Below are positions 13,701 through 26,153 of a stretch of DNA of 64,000 nucleotides, in pieces. A program made the translations under genes and the position numbers. Each line of letters starts with the position of its first letter. Position 1 is the stretch's first letter. The DNA lies in the NCBI GenBank assembly GCA_028456385.1, contig JALNQF010000031.1:271543-335542 (forward strand), read 5' to 3'. The stretch comes from Ophiosphaerella korrae (lineage: Eukaryota > Ascomycota > Dothideomycetes > Pleosporales > Phaeosphaeriaceae). The notes below the pieces were generated by a model, which saw nothing but the letters and a program-made list of their open reading frames with translations, had not been told where the DNA came from and did no database searches.

Positions 13701-14162
13701 GAAACTAGAAGTATCCTAAAGGGTCTCGGAAAGGGTGGCCTACCACCACTCCCCCCACCAGGTAACCGACGCAACGACGCGTCTAGCGCCACAGGAAGCA
13801 CCGGCGAATCTTCACCCACCACCCACAGCAATAACGGGGATCTGAGACCTCGAACTCCTTCTCCCCATGCCGACAGCCCCTTCACACCTGCTGCGGGGAT
13901 TGATGCGCGGACCATGCACGCCCTTGACGCAGAATTAGAATCCAGTCTTGAGTGGATCAACCACCCTGCAGTATTCGGTCGGGATTCGCGCAAGGCGGTG
14001 CTGCAGGCGATCGGCGTCATTTCATCACAACGAGCTTATACATACAGATCGCCTTCTGAGTCTCTTTGGGCCGAGCGCATCACGGGCATTAAACGGTTAT
14101 CAGAACGGTCACGACAGTGGCGTGAGTCTGGCGATCAAGAAGCGCTGATGGAGGAGAACTGA
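10796..14162 (+). CDS. Far1/Ste5-related RING-H2, PH and VWA scaffold protein
   Basis: Three exons (10796-12873, 12929-13233, 13288-14162) give about 1085 residues. A RING-H2 finger occupies residues 62-107 (C62, C65, C83, H85, H88, C91, C104, C107). A PH domain lies about 380-498 and a VWA domain from about 560 (DVVVVIPVSSSMQGLK). The MIDAS aspartate is replaced by proline, so metal binding is doubtful. RING-PH-VWA is the architecture shared by yeast Ste5 and Far1, scaffolds of the mating MAP-kinase and polarity pathways; filamentous fungi carry a single ancestral-type homologue. Between PH and VWA and at the C-terminus the protein is Ser/Pro-rich. Intron 1 is canonical with a GCTAAT branch point. 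Intron 2 keeps frame only with a GC donor (AGAG/GCACGT). The start has an in-frame stop shortly upstream. Role as a scaffold or ubiquitin ligase is inferred. Confidence 0.85.
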
Positions 14163-17100
14163 ATTCGTTCTCGCAAAATTACATATGATTTCGCAATCAC
14201 CGATTGTGCATATTGTACTACTATTGTGTCTTTTTTTGGCACTTATGTTCCTAGTTCGAGCCTTTCGCATCTCGATTTTCAGGCCCACAACAAGATGATT
14301 CCCGCGATTGGGGGCGGATCCTTTTCAATGCACAACCCGGGCTTCGCGGCATGTTATACCTTCGATTTTCACGATACCAACGCACTTATTTTTTTTTTAT
14401 CTCGGGTCTTTGGCTGCAAAAATTCTTTGGAAACAAGCATTATCACCCTTTTCATTTATACCTTAGAGGATACCAACCTACCACTTAGCGACAGCGATTA
14501 TCGCCGCGTAAATGCATGAACATTTTATCTCTATCGATCGTCCCAACTTAGCCATGAAGCAGATTCCTTCGATGCATGCAAGCATGGACCAACGGGTTAT
14601 GCACATCTGCATCTACGTGCTTGCTGCATACCTGATCCACTGCTTATTCTCACACGCATCCTTCAAAAATCTCATGACCAAAGAGTGACACCATGTCTAG
14701 GTACTCGATTCATTCAAAGACCAATCGCCTTACCTAACACGAAGCAAACACACCTACCAAACGCAGCAACACAACCGCTTCTTCATAGCCGGCAGTTCTA
14801 CCACGCTCGCTTGCCATATATCCCAGCTCATAATATGCTTGACATAAGTCCTGTCTGTCGGCACGTAAGCGACACTCTTGCAGGAGCACAGACGTCTCTC
14901 TGTTCTACAGGAACGGCTCGTCTTAGGTGCATTGCAGCGGGTGTTGGTCATTCGTCAAACGCACCGTACTCCTTGTGCGAGTTCGGTCAACGAATAATTA
15001 GTGTGTGCGCGGGCTAGTTCCTGTGCCTAGTACGAGACCAGCGAGCCTCCATGCTGTGTCACTTGTTAATTATTGCAGTTGACGGCTAGCGTTTGGTTGA
15101 ATGAGACTAGAGTTAGACGATGATGCAGATCGACAAACGGCGGGTCTGTCCGTGGAGCAATATTTCTCAAGCACCGGTACGAAAGCCCTCGCTTTGGTAT
15201 GTATGTTTCCTTTTCTTCTTCACAACAAGAAATTACGACGCTTTTTGCAGTGAGCGACAATTTTGTTGACGATGCACTTCTTGTCCAAAACAGATTCAGT
15301 TGCATTTCATGACCGAATCGATTTTCTCGGTCTGTCTCATCAACAGCAAGGGCACCCACCCTACCTGATTTTAACCCAACGTCACGGCCCCACCAACCCA
15401 CGTGAGAGAAAATCGCAGAGGCTCGGTGGAGGTACGGGACTGTGGATGTGAAACAAGAATCGTTGCCTTATCCCACACCTTGCTTGCTCCTGTCCCACGT
15501 TGCAATCTCGTTCTAGACGGATGTCAAACGCTAAAGCGAAGATCCTAGATAGGCGGGTATCACCTTTCAACGCATCGAGTCTGGCATGCCGAGACGGGCC
15601 GTTTTGTGCTACCGTGATGTGCGAGCTATAAGCACATTAGGACAAGGCTGTAATGTGGCCTATCTCCTTGCAGTTTGGTGGCTGCCACAGTAGTACAATT
15701 CTAGTTGCAGACAGATCCTCTTTCAACTTGCAGAGAAAACGAAGTAGGGATCATAAAAAGAGTTTCTATTCCAAAAGCAAAATCTCGCCAGCCGCCTCAC
15801 TGGAACACCAACGATTCCCACACCGGAGCCAACCGTTCCGACAATAAGTAACAGCGAAGAAAAACTCCGTGCTCCACTTCCCCATCGACCCAGATGCCAG
15901 ACCCCCCGTTTGTATCTCAGAGCGCAGGCTGACCCTCGCAAGTTCAATCCTTGGCCCCTCTCAACTCATCCTCTCTATCCCATGTCAACCCCGATGCCCG
16001 AGACCCACGGGCATCGTTCCGTCACACTACATGGCCTACTATCCAACCAAGGACATTCACGCGCTGCCTGAGCCGATCAAATGGGTCCAATAGCCTGCGA
16101 TCCGACTCCCCTAGCTCAACGGGAAGTTTCAAGCAATACCCTGCGCCACAGCTAGGCACGCTTTTGGCTTGACAGGGTATGTCAGACAGGGTTGCGTACG
16201 CTCAACGGCTATTCCAGTGTAGCGAGACCTGCCACGCCGCGGTTGGCAAAGTCGGGCAGCATGCAGATGCAGGGTGGCACGAGAAGATGCGGCAGGTGGG
16301 TTGGTTTTGTGAGTTGCCGTGATGTAATGTGTGTGCGGTGGTCGCCGACATGGTTGCAGCAAGGTACCATCGATCCGATTGTGCGTATCAAAGACCTAGT
16401 TCGGAGTATTTCGCTGCGCATGCAATCTATCAGTATGCACCGTGGATTTCTTGTTCCCCGCGTTGTTATCGTGTGCTTGCTTCCGCGAGTCAACTGACGG
16501 TTTTGTTTTTGACTACGTTGGGAAGTTTGCTCCTAGGGTGCAGTGTACTTGTGCAAATGTGCTGCATACTTTTCCTGCCTGGTTGCTACAGTGTACATAC
16601 TTTGGTACATTTTTCGGTTGGGGGCCAGGGTTATTTTTTATTTTATTTTTTTCAACGGCGGAAAGTCAATGGTATGATGGTAGAGCCTTTTGTCCTGTCA
16701 CTTCTCGCCTCGACCCGCGCCGATTGCAAAAGCAATGCGATGACAAAAGAAAATGCTCCGCCCCTGAGCCGCCAGCCAACCCGATTAACTGGACCTGACA
16801 AGAGCATGTATCCCTGTATGGCACCTGTATGGCGCTGGTAAAAAGCAACAGCATTGCGCCTACCAATTGACAATGAGAGACGAGAAAGGTATGACATAAC
16901 CTCTGCACAGTGAGTCGTATAGTTGCAGGTTATGAAAAAAAAAAAACGAACCATCAAGGTCTCCACAACAGTGACTATTGGAAAAAGGAGATGATGGTAG
17001 CTGAGAAAATACGTCGGGATAGCGGTTATCGCAATCTTCCAATATTTCAACCTTGCAATATCGTAAGTTCCTTGCATCTCGTGATCGGCACTTACCGGCT

Positions 17101-17983
17101 AAGTTTCTTGCCTCGAGTCAGTGGGTGTCGAGTTTCCGAGGAGGTGGTGTGGGGATCTAAGGCACGATCGAGAAGCTCCGAAGCTTCAGGAATCCATGTG
17201 ATATGAATCGCTTAGCATTGAACATGCGGCGGCGTCGAGCTATGCCGTTCGACCGGACGCAAAGCGTGGAGCTGAAACACACATTGTCTGCGGACCAGGA
17301 TGTAAAGGACCCTGATTTGTTAGACCATCGGGATGGACCTCTTGGTTAGATGCAGAATTATCGTTACGATGTACACGGTGTAATGTTTTGTTCTTATAAC
17401 GCCTAGTATTGCTGAGCTTCGGGAAAGAGAAGATAAATTATGACCTCGGAATGTCTATTGGGTGTTTGAAACTTGTGTATGAGTTCAAAGGCGATGCTTT
17501 CTAATCGGTGAGGATGAAAATCCTGGTTTTTCCTTGCAGTTGACAGGGTACAGACTTGGAGCAGGTAGTACTATGTAGGCAGGAGAAATGCCGGCGAAAA
17601 AAGTAGTATGGTCCTTGGCCAAAGGCTGGGCATGTGGCCACTCACAGGATGTCCCGAGTTCAAAGCAGACTGAGTGGCAATGTAAAGTAGGGACAAACTA
17701 CAACTAACTTATTGTAGTAATCGTTCATTGGTTACAAAAGCTTTCACATTCGTATTATCTTCCCTCGGTCACTATCGGTCGTCCTGCGTAAAGAAATGGT
17801 ACACTAGGTACTACTTCGAATTTTTTGGTCAATTATGCCTACCTTTTTCAGAGCATTTATCCACAGATCTCCTCCAGATTATGCACTCCCCAGTCTACTT
17901 CGATTTCGACCATATGCACAGCATTCCTCCGTGATCGATAAGCACGGAATCAACCGCCGGCACTACTGGCACCAGTGGCATCT
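14163..17983. other. 3.8 kb gene-poor interval
   Basis: No supported gene. Frames are open only for short stretches (up to about 170 codons) and none shows a recognisable motif or a plausible intron chain. It probably contains the 3' UTR of the Far1-like gene, poly-A/poly-T runs (for example near 14391 and 16936) and the 3' flank of the minus-strand RRM gene. Confidence 0.5.
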
Positions 17984-19953
17984 TCACTCTGGACGCAGGA
18001 TGCCGGCGCCCTCCTCGTCCTCGTAGTGAACTCCGTGAGCGGTTTCACAAGGGTCTGTAGCGTATGCAACTATGCAATGTTCCCAATATTCTTCATTCTC
18101 AACTTCGCGCTTGAATTGGAGAGCGTTGTAGATGGTGGCGAAGCGAAACTCAATATAAAAGCGCTAGTAACAGAATTAGTATGAGACGTACACTAATACG
18201 TACAGTGAACTTACTCCGCGCGTAGTCTTGCCACGTTTAATGCAGTCAATCTCTCGCTTGGTAGCGCTCTTACCGCGGGCAAGCGTCATCAACTCCGTAT
18301 CGGACCAATCCTCATTAGCATCTATAGCTCTCACACATCGCGATGCATCCCCCTCGATACAGTGGCGTATTACATCATTGATCGAAGAGGGGCCGGGCTG
18401 CTTTTCAACGAAGATCAACATCTTGTTATTGCCACGTGTCTCGATTCCGTTCTCGGTGGCTTTGAAGTATTTGTCACAATCTTCAGGCGTCAAGAATCGA
18501 ACGACAGCATGGTTAGATCCTGCGCCTGGGATAGTGATAGACTCAAGCCTACCACCCCAAACTAACGCTTGGATTTCGTTGATGCTCTTGGCACCTGGTA
18601 GACCCTTAAGAATGCAAGCACGATATGCAGGGGCTATGGTATGTCAGTTCTTGTTCTAGAATTGCAATTTTATCTAATCACTTACGAGCTTCGCGTTTCT
18701 CCTGCGCAGGCCATACATTCACAGTGCTATTAGGGTCTGTGGGCACCGAATTAGCGCCGCTCATCCCTGGTGTGGTAGACTTGAGTTCGGTTGCAACGGA
18801 AGCGGCTATTGGCTCTGCTTTCGGTAGGACGTCGAGGATGATCTTGCACAGGCCCTCAAGCTCATTGATGCTATCAAGTGAGAGGCATTGCTGTTCCACA
18901 AGGATCGCATAGAGACCGAATATGTTCCCTTTGTTGCTCTCGAGGACTTTGTTGACAAACCCGGTTGTGATGGATTTTGCGTTCTTCTTATGGACTTGGT
19001 CCAGAAATCTTATGATGGCAAGGGCGTATCGAGCTCTAAGCTTTTTCAGTTCTTCAGCATTGAAACTGGCGTCGGAACCGTAAGAGCTAAGTAGCTTCGT
19101 AAGGACAGTCTTGATGATTTGCACCGAAATGTTCTTGCAATCTGGCATAGCAATGAGATAGTTTGCAGCCTTTCTCAAATACTCTTGCTCGAGCTCATGC
19201 CGAGGCATGTTTTCCCAAGATTTGGCGCTGGTAGCCGTCCTTGAGTTGATTGACTCTAGCTGATCGCCCCGTGGCTCTTGGACCGCGGGCGCCACAATAG
19301 ACGTAGACACGTTGGTTTTCTCTGGTACGGGCAGAAGAGTTATGGTTGAACTTTCTAAGGCCTTTGAAGTGACATTTTCTGGGCTTGGTGCAACTCCAAA
19401 TGAGAACTCGCTGCCTGGGCCAACTGGTGGTGTGTCCTTCGAAGTAGACAATGTTGTGGTAGACATCTTAGCATTTAGACGTGCGAACAAGTCGTCTAAT
19501 GCTGACTCGGCTTCACTGATTGCGTTGGAAACTTCGGCTTTGGCCTTTACTGGGGTTGTTGCAGAGGCTGCAGTAATAGAAGTGGGTGTAGTGTCTGCCT
19601 CTGCTGGTCTTGGGCTGCAAGAAGAAAGTCAGTGAATTATTCTCTAGTGCATAGGATAAGAATGGTTACAGCGCATTTCCTTCAGCACCCTTCGGCTTCT
19701 TATTACCTATCTCAGGTACGCGAGATGGCGTCATATGGGAGATGGCTTGCAACGGTGCAGTTGAAGCTGGAGCAGCACTGACGACCTTGACCGTATTTCT
19801 TTTCAACTTCAGACCACCGGTGTTCGAAGCAGGTTGAACAGCAAAATTATTGCTTGTGCCTTGGCTACTTCGCGCATCTTGAGTACTGAAGACGATGGGA
19901 GTGCCTCGTGCCGGGCCTCGACTCGAAGCTCCATATGGCGACTGGCGACTCAT
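17984..19953 (-). CDS. RRM-like domain protein of unknown function
   Basis: Four exons (19953-19670, 19614-18686, 18633-18215, 18163-17984) join in frame to 603 residues. All introns have GT..AG ends and branch-point-like motifs; the last carries ACTAAT before CTAG. The N-terminal 190 residues are Ser/Thr/Pro-rich and disordered. A helical segment lies about 210-330 (ELEQEYLRKAANYLI). An RRM-like fold follows from about residue 408, with CILKGLPGAKSINEIQ and AVVRFLTPEDC as its first strands and RGRFYIEF in the last exon as a late strand. I do not recognise a named orthologue. The frame is open a further 280 bases upstream of the chosen ATG, but that segment looks like 5' UTR. An RNA-binding or RNP-assembly role is a guess from the fold. 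Confidence 0.75.
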
Positions 19954-20960
19954 GGTCTTAGTTGATGACAGAATTCTGTTGGGTAGTGGTGGAGGTGAAG
20001 GTGAGAAGCAAGCAGTAGAATTTGCATAGAAAGGCGAAGCGACATCAAGGCTAGTGCCTAGCTTGTTGTTTGTGTTGTCGAAGTGGGCTGTTGTAAACAG
20101 GAAGGCGCGTTTATCTCCCGCCGGCCGTTTGTCAACAGGAAACTTTTCCACGCCTTGTATACATGCATCCAGACAGGATAGATATGAACTTTCTTCGATA
20201 TTTTGAATATGATCAGCTGAGAGCTTACAAGACATTTGGCGGCGATTAGTGCAGAGGATGTCGCGTGGAGTGAAGAGCTAGCTCCCTACTTTTGAATATA
20301 TTGAGGAGAGAAGTGAGAGCGGCTTTGATTGGCCGGAGCGAAATGGAAGGTAAGTCAGACAGGGTCATTTTCATCTTGTATATAGTGCGAAACAATATAG
20401 GGAGTTCATCAAGGACCGAAGAGAAACGACAGTGATCCGTCTTGCTAGCGGCATAATGAATGACAAGTGACTTTAAAAGAGTAACATTAGACATAAGCAA
20501 CTGACATTGAGAGACCCGTATTTCTACTTGAGCCACACGTATGACTTGCATGCTAGAAGTCCAAGAAAGTGATCGGACACCGCGATGATATTTTGAAGCA
20601 GCGAGTAGCTATCTCAGGCAATTTTTGATATTTGTTAAGTTCAAGTGGGTATGATGACTGTTTGGCATTTCCAGAGCAATCGCATCAATGTCAATTGTGA
20701 GCGAAGTCTGCTAATACACTGCCACGAGTGCCACGGCACGATAGACCAATATGTGGCACGGCTAGCGGTGGCTTGAGCAAAAGCTCGGACCACCAACGTC
20801 ACCACCACAGCTGCCGCATGTGTGTGCCTGGAGCTTCGACACATGCACTGCCCACGAGCCAGATAATACAAAGGCCCCACAGTTACTATCTTTCCAACTC
20901 GCCATCTCCCATAAACCGTCACCACAGTACATATTAGGATATCAAAACTATCGAGGCACC
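19954..20960. other. Divergent intergenic region
   Basis: About 1 kb between the RRM-like gene (minus) and the SNX41 gene (plus), presumably containing both promoters. No coding region is supported inside it. Confidence 0.55.
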
Positions 20961-23090
20961 ATGTGGGACGACGAAGATAACAATCCATATGGTTCCTTCG
21001 CCCGCCATGATTCCAATACGTCTGATGTACCTGGTCTAGCCTCACCTACTACGCGTAAGGCGCCCGTGAACTATTTAGCATCATAGACGCGAGTCTGAGC
21101 TGATCTGTTCCAAGTTCCGTACCGACCCGTGACACCTCCCTCCGAGACCTCGTCCCCCGCACAGGATTCGCCCGAGTTTATTCCCCACCGCCAGATGAGC
21201 GATGTCGACTACGATGACGACCGTGACGAAGAAGAGCCTGCCGCGCAAAAGAAGAGCGGTTATGATTCGCGTGTGGAACAATGGCTGCACGAGTATCCGG
21301 ACCAAATCATACTTATCACGAATGCGGGGAAGGAAGGCGCAAACTACATTCAGTACACCATTAATTGCGGCGTATATACCGCCCATACCGAAGTCAATTT
21401 ATGCGCTGACCTAATATAAGGGCCTTGAAGTGAAGCGCAGATACTCTGAGTTTGCCTCCCTACGCGCAACTTTGGTTAATCTCCACCCCACCCTTATCAT
21501 ACCGCCCATACCCGAGAAGCATACAATGGCCGATTATGCCGCGAAACCAACCAAAGCAAAAGAAGACGCTGGAATCATAGAACTCAGAAAGCGCATGTTA
21601 GCTGTGTTCCTCAACCGCTGTCGGAAGATGAAGGGTGTGCTTGAGGATGGTGTATACTGGAGGTTCCTTGACCCATATACCAGTTGGGTGCGCATTCTTG
21701 ATCTCTTACTCTAAAGAAGGAGCTAATGAATTCGTGATAGAATGATGTACTGAACAGTCCACCAGTCTCTACCATTCCCAAACAAATCCTCAAGGCACCT
21801 CCTCTTGATACGGCAAACCCCACACAAGCGCATAGTTACCTGCCAGTCCCTTCAACGTCTGCAAAACTCAAGGCTGCCGGACCAACATCAAGCTCAGGCA
21901 CTCCTGCCGTACCGGCGAATAACGCAGCCTTGCCTTCTGCGGCCGCGCATACTACACCCGGGCCTCAAGTATTTGGTCGTTTCCCCCCAGAAACGCGGCA
22001 ATTGTCAGAAGAAGAGCTCGACCCCTATTTTGTAAACTTCGAAAACACTACAAAAGACCTCGAGAACCTCTTACAAGGGCCTATGGAGAAGGTCAATCGA
22101 CGATTATTGATGCACCTTGGAAATTGGGGCGAGGACATGGCCGACTTAGGCGCCCGCTTCAATGCCTTTTCTCTCAATGAGCATTCGCAGTCGCTCGCGG
22201 CGGCCATAGAGAAGACTGGGCAGGCAGTCGACTCTACCTACATTGGAACCACAGAACTAGCTTCGTCACTCAGCGCAAGCTTCTCTGAGCCTATGCGCGA
22301 GAGCGCGCAATTTGCCGGTGTCGTTCGCTCCGTCCTGCGATACCGGGTCCTCAAACGGATACAAGAAGATATGACAAAAGATGAACTTGAAAAGAAACGA
22401 AATCTGCTTGAATCACTCGAAGCTAGCGAAGCGGAAGCAAAACGCCTACAACAGCATCTCACCGGCACCGGCCATGTACCGCCCACACGAAGTCGCGCGA
22501 CTTCGAATAGCTCACAACGCAGCGGTATCGCTGAAACAAGACCCCGAGAAGATGATGAAGCATCCTTTGACTCCGACTTTCCCCCCTCCACACATGGAGA
22601 CACACCCTCCGCCTCACAGGGCGCACCCGACAACACATACTCGCCGTCAAGTAGCCCTCACAAGAAGACAGCGAGTGGTAACTTCGTCACAAACAAGCTC
22701 TTTGGGTCTATTACGCATGCATTCAGGGGCATGGCAGATGTGGACCCAGAGAAAACGAGAAGAGATCAAATCGGTAAGACACGGGACAGTCTTGTACACC
22801 TCGAGCAAGCCCTCGGGGTCGCAGAAAAGGACACAAAGGACGCAAGCAGCGGCGTGATGAAAGACCTACGCCGATTCCAAGACGAAAAGGAGAATGATTT
22901 GCGGCGGTACATGGTATGTACTGCAACCGTCGGAACTTGCGAGGGCTAACAATGCGCTTAGATGGAATTTGCTCAATGTCACATTGACTGGGCAAAACGG
23001 AACAAGGTGGCTTGGGAAGAGGCCAAAGCTGAGGTACAAAATATCGAGCACCTGGTCGATGAATATCCCCGAACGACGGCAGAAATGTAA
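20961..23090 (+). CDS. SNX41: Sorting nexin SNX41/Atg20 family (PX-BAR)
   Basis: Five exons (20961-21054, 21100-21371, 21421-21687, 21741-22913, 22962-23090) join exactly in frame to 644 residues. The N-terminus MWDDEDNNPYG is typical of fungal SNX41. A PX domain follows, with the phosphoinositide-binding RRYSEF motif at the start of exon 3 and IPPIPEKH after it. A long alpha-helical BAR region follows. The protein binds PI3P on endosomes and, with Snx4, retrieves SNAREs to the Golgi; family members also act in selective autophagy. Introns are 45-53 bp and phase-consistent; the first (45 bp) is the shortest and its acceptor choice is forced by an in-frame stop. The gene converges on the ENT transporter, with 199 bp between stops. 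Confidence 0.92.
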
Positions 23091-23289
23091 GTGTACGGAA
23101 GTAGTAATAGAACGGCTCGCATGTCCTCGGTGCTATATGCATTCGAGCAGGCCGGTACCAATATCAATAAATCATCCAGCGACGTAGATGCGCCTTGTCA
23201 TTCATGCCCACTAGCACCCTTCCCCCAAATACCCGGACGCGACGTCCAAAATCAAAATCTAATATGCGAGTTAAAAAACCATGACGGCT

Positions 23290-24697
23290 CTAAACCTGCG
23301 ATGCAACCCCGAAGCTCAAAAAACTGCCCACCGTCAGGCCGCCAACAAGACACAAAGACATGAATCCTCCCGCTGCTTCCCGCTCCTCGGGCTCTACATA
23401 CTCGCTGAATCCCATCATGCAGCTGCTCCCTAGATATCCGTTCGTCATGCCGAAAAATAGCTGGACGATGAACAGATAGAAGAAATCAGATGGCACAACT
23501 GCGCCTCTGTCGCCGATGTTACACAGGAAGTACAGCGGGACGAATAGGAAACGCGCAATAGCTAGGCAGAACAGCAAGCGGGGACGATGCGTGAGGCGCA
23601 GGGCAGGCAGCGCGGGCCCCATGCGGCCCATGAGGTCGCCGAGATTCCAGAAGAAGAAGCCAAGCGGGATGAAAGTAGCGGGGTGGAATATGCGCGGGGA
23701 AGTATTTGGGTTGCGGACGCTGGCAATTTGGGAGGTAAAGACGGGGAAGAACATTGTTATGGCGAAGGTGATGGCCACGGCGGAGGCGAGCCAGACGAGT
23801 TTCTTGAGAAGGCGAGTTAGGGGCACAGGTTTGCGGAGGCTGAAGGTTGAGGAAGCGAGGTCGTCGGGGTCGTGGCGGGCGGTTTGGTGGGCGCGCTGTT
23901 TGGGGCTGGGGGTGGTGAGGAGGTAGATGAAGGCCACGAGGGTGAGGAGGGAGACGAGAGTTGCGGTGAGAAAGTAGGCGAAGGCAGAGGTGCTGGATGT
24001 TTGCGGGGGCTTTCCATCGATGTTTTGGGTTTTGGTGACGGAAAGGACGGACACGATTTGGGTGACAGCGGGGAGGACGCCGGCGATGCCTTGGCCTGTC
24101 ATGATGGCTTGGGTGTATTCTTCTCGTCCGAACCCTGAGACGAATGCGAACACGCCGTTCTGGCACATTCCTGTGGCCAGACTTGCGCTTAGAACCATGA
24201 CCATGAGAAAGGCGAAGTATATGCCGGCTGAAATGGACACGAACAGTTTGGTGGATAGGGCGAGGAAGGTGAATATGACGGCATAGAGGCCGAGAGATGT
24301 AGTGATGCGCTTCGGGTAGTTGGCGTTCGCCTGTATCTTGGTGAGGACGATCATGGACCCTAGATTTCCAACCGTGGATACAGAAAGAATGGCAGACTGG
24401 AAGTTGCGGAGGAGGTTGTCATTGGATTTAAAGCGGCGCTGGAAGTAGGGCGCTGCTGCGAGGAACATGTTCCTGTTATGTGGTCAGTCACACCGCATCT
24501 CGAGCAAGATGGGATGAAGCCTACCATGACCACAACATGGCCACCCCTAGGAGCAGGAAGACGGCGTAAGCGGTCCATGAGAACTTCTGGTCCTCGGCGT
24601 CGTCTATTTGGTCTCCGTCTAGAAACTCAGAGCCCTCGAGGGGTTCATAGGGTTGCTCTGGTGTATCACGGCCAAAGACATTCCGTAACCGGTCCAT
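23290..24697 (-). CDS. FUN26: Equilibrative nucleoside transporter (ENT family, Fun26-like)
   Basis: Two exons (24697-24525, 24472-23290) encode 451 residues; the junction rebuilds the hydrophobic WSWNMF motif at the end of the first membrane segment. The acidic N-terminal tail is followed by about ten or eleven hydrophobic segments with the ENT-type order: long loop after TM6, basic KPVPLTRLLKKL stretch, and a late TM containing GYLGSSCMM. ENT proteins move nucleosides and nucleobases by facilitated diffusion; yeast Fun26 acts at the vacuole. The N-terminal DTPEQPYEPL tail resembles an endomembrane sorting region, but plasma-membrane location is possible. It shares a 433 bp divergent promoter region with IWR1. 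Confidence 0.87.
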
Positions 24698-25130
24698 GGT
24701 GATGTGGGAGACGTGCTGTTGCGTGCTACGTGCTGCGTGCTACGTGCTGCGTGCTACGTGATGCGTGATGCGTGATGCGTGCTACGTGCTCGGAGGTGAT
24801 AAGGAGACTGAGACACTGATAAGGGAGCGGACGTCTCCACAAACGAAAGACGGGGTTTATCAAGATAAATGCATAGGCAGACACGCCCCAGGCTAGCGGA
24901 GGGCTAAGCAGAGACTCATGACACGATCATGAGGCGCATGCGCGGGTCATGTTGATAGTCTGCCTGTCTTCGTCGGGAGGCGACGCCTAGCCAGGTGATG
25001 TCGCGGGTGCTTGGCAGCGCTAGGTCATTGCGGGCGCTGCCGGCGTGGATGACGATCCCCACGCCCCACGTCTGCCCCTCGACACTTATCTTTATCCATC
25101 AACATGTGTGCAATGTGACACAACACCACC
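24698..25130. promoter_or_regulatory. Bidirectional promoter region, ENT transporter / IWR1
   Basis: A 433 bp interval separates two divergent start codons (24697 minus, 25131 plus). It must hold both promoters and contains the tandem repeat at 24712-24790. No individual transcription-factor site can be assigned with confidence. Confidence 0.55.
24712..24790. repeat. GCGTGCTACGTGCT tandem repeat in promoter
   Basis: About five imperfect units built from GCGTGCTACGTGCT and the variant GATGCGT lie 15-95 bases upstream of the ENT transporter start. Each ACGTG core also resembles a bHLH/E-box-type half site. Its position within the 5' UTR or core promoter suggests length variation could affect expression, but that is inference. 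Confidence 0.8.
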
Positions 25131-26153
25131 ATGTCCAACCCTCCCCAGACCTTCTCCGTCAAGCGGAAGCGCCAGGATGCGCCGGTCGATACCCTGGTCT
25201 TTGACACCAAACGCCAACGGACCAAGGCCCTGAACTTCAAGTACAGGCGTCTCACCAAGCCGAACGATGCGCCGCAGCAGTATCCCGAGCCCGCTACACC
25301 GACGGGCGATCGAAGATTCGGGCCCCTGTCGACCCAGGGAAGGAGAGGTCACGTGTTGACGGAGTTGAGAGCAGCAGAACAGGAGCAAAAGAAGGCCGAG
25401 AATGCACAACCCCAGGCCCCAGCACAAGACCCAGCGCCACAAGCCACGCCTCGCCCTCGGAAACGGCCTGGCGCAGGTAGTGCTTTGTTATCTACCACGG
25501 CCAATTCCACGCCCCAGAAAACTCTATCTGCTCAACCCTCGGAGCAGGACCTGCGCGAGCTCGAGGCCTTCTCCCACCAAGTCGAGAAGGAAGACAACCC
25601 CCACATACCCCTGACCTCGCCATCCAAATACAAGCCCAAGGCACCCGCGCAGCGTTTTGCACAGCGACACCCAGAAAAAGCGGCAGCGCTCAAAGCCGAA
25701 TCCGCCCAGGCTGACGGCGATGCCATGGACATAGACACCGACGAATACGTCTACGACACGTACGTCCGAGAGGCTATCCTCCCCGACGCCGACGGCAAGC
25801 TCCCCGAGCCCACCGGAACTATAGGCTTCCTCATGATCAGGGAGGACGATGAAGACTGGTGGAATGCCGATGCTGACAGTGACAACGAATTCGACACCGA
25901 CGACGATGACGAGAACGCCGAGGACTACTACGCAAACGACTATCCCGAAGACGAACTCGATGAAGACGACGAGTACGATCGGAACTTATACCAGAAGAAA
26001 TATCGCCATGGGAGCGATGACGAGGAGTTTGCTCTCAATGACGATAATGATGCCGCCATTGGCAGTGGAGAAGACGAGGACGATTTACATTATAAAATGA
26101 CGGTGCCAAAGGCCCAGAGAGCTGGGTATTGGGGTACGGTTGGAGAGACTTGA
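25131..26153 (+). CDS. IWR1: Iwr1-family RNA polymerase II nuclear-import factor
   Basis: Single-exon gene of 340 residues. The conserved Iwr1 domain is in the second half: YVYDTYVREA followed by a stretch rich in acidic residues around EDWWNADADSDNE and NAEDYYANDYPEDE. Iwr1 binds the Rpb1/Rpb2 cleft, escorts assembled RNA polymerase II into the nucleus and is recycled by export. A basic KRKRQD cluster near residue 12 fits an N-terminal nuclear localisation signal. The start has an ACCACC Kozak-like context. The gene is divergent from the ENT transporter. Confidence 0.9.
   Translation: MSNPPQTFSVKRKRQDAPVDTLVFDTKRQRTKALNFKYRRLTKPNDAPQQYPEPATPTGDRRFGPLSTQGRRGHVLTELRAAEQEQKKAENAQPQAPAQDPAPQATPRPRKRPGAGSALLSTTANSTPQKTLSAQPSEQDLRELEAFSHQVEKEDNPHIPLTSPSKYKPKAPAQRFAQRHPEKAAALKAESAQADGDAMDIDTDEYVYDTYVREAILPDADGKLPEPTGTIGFLMIREDDEDWWNADADSDNEFDTDDDDENAEDYYANDYPEDELDEDDEYDRNLYQKKYRHGSDDEEFALNDDNDAAIGSGEDEDDLHYKMTVPKAQRAGYWGTVGET

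Noticed and set aside
23516..24166. Long frames on both strands inside the ENT transporter
   Set aside because: These are high-GC shadows of the transporter exon; their Arg/Pro- or Gly/Glu-rich composition is typical of antisense or shifted reading.
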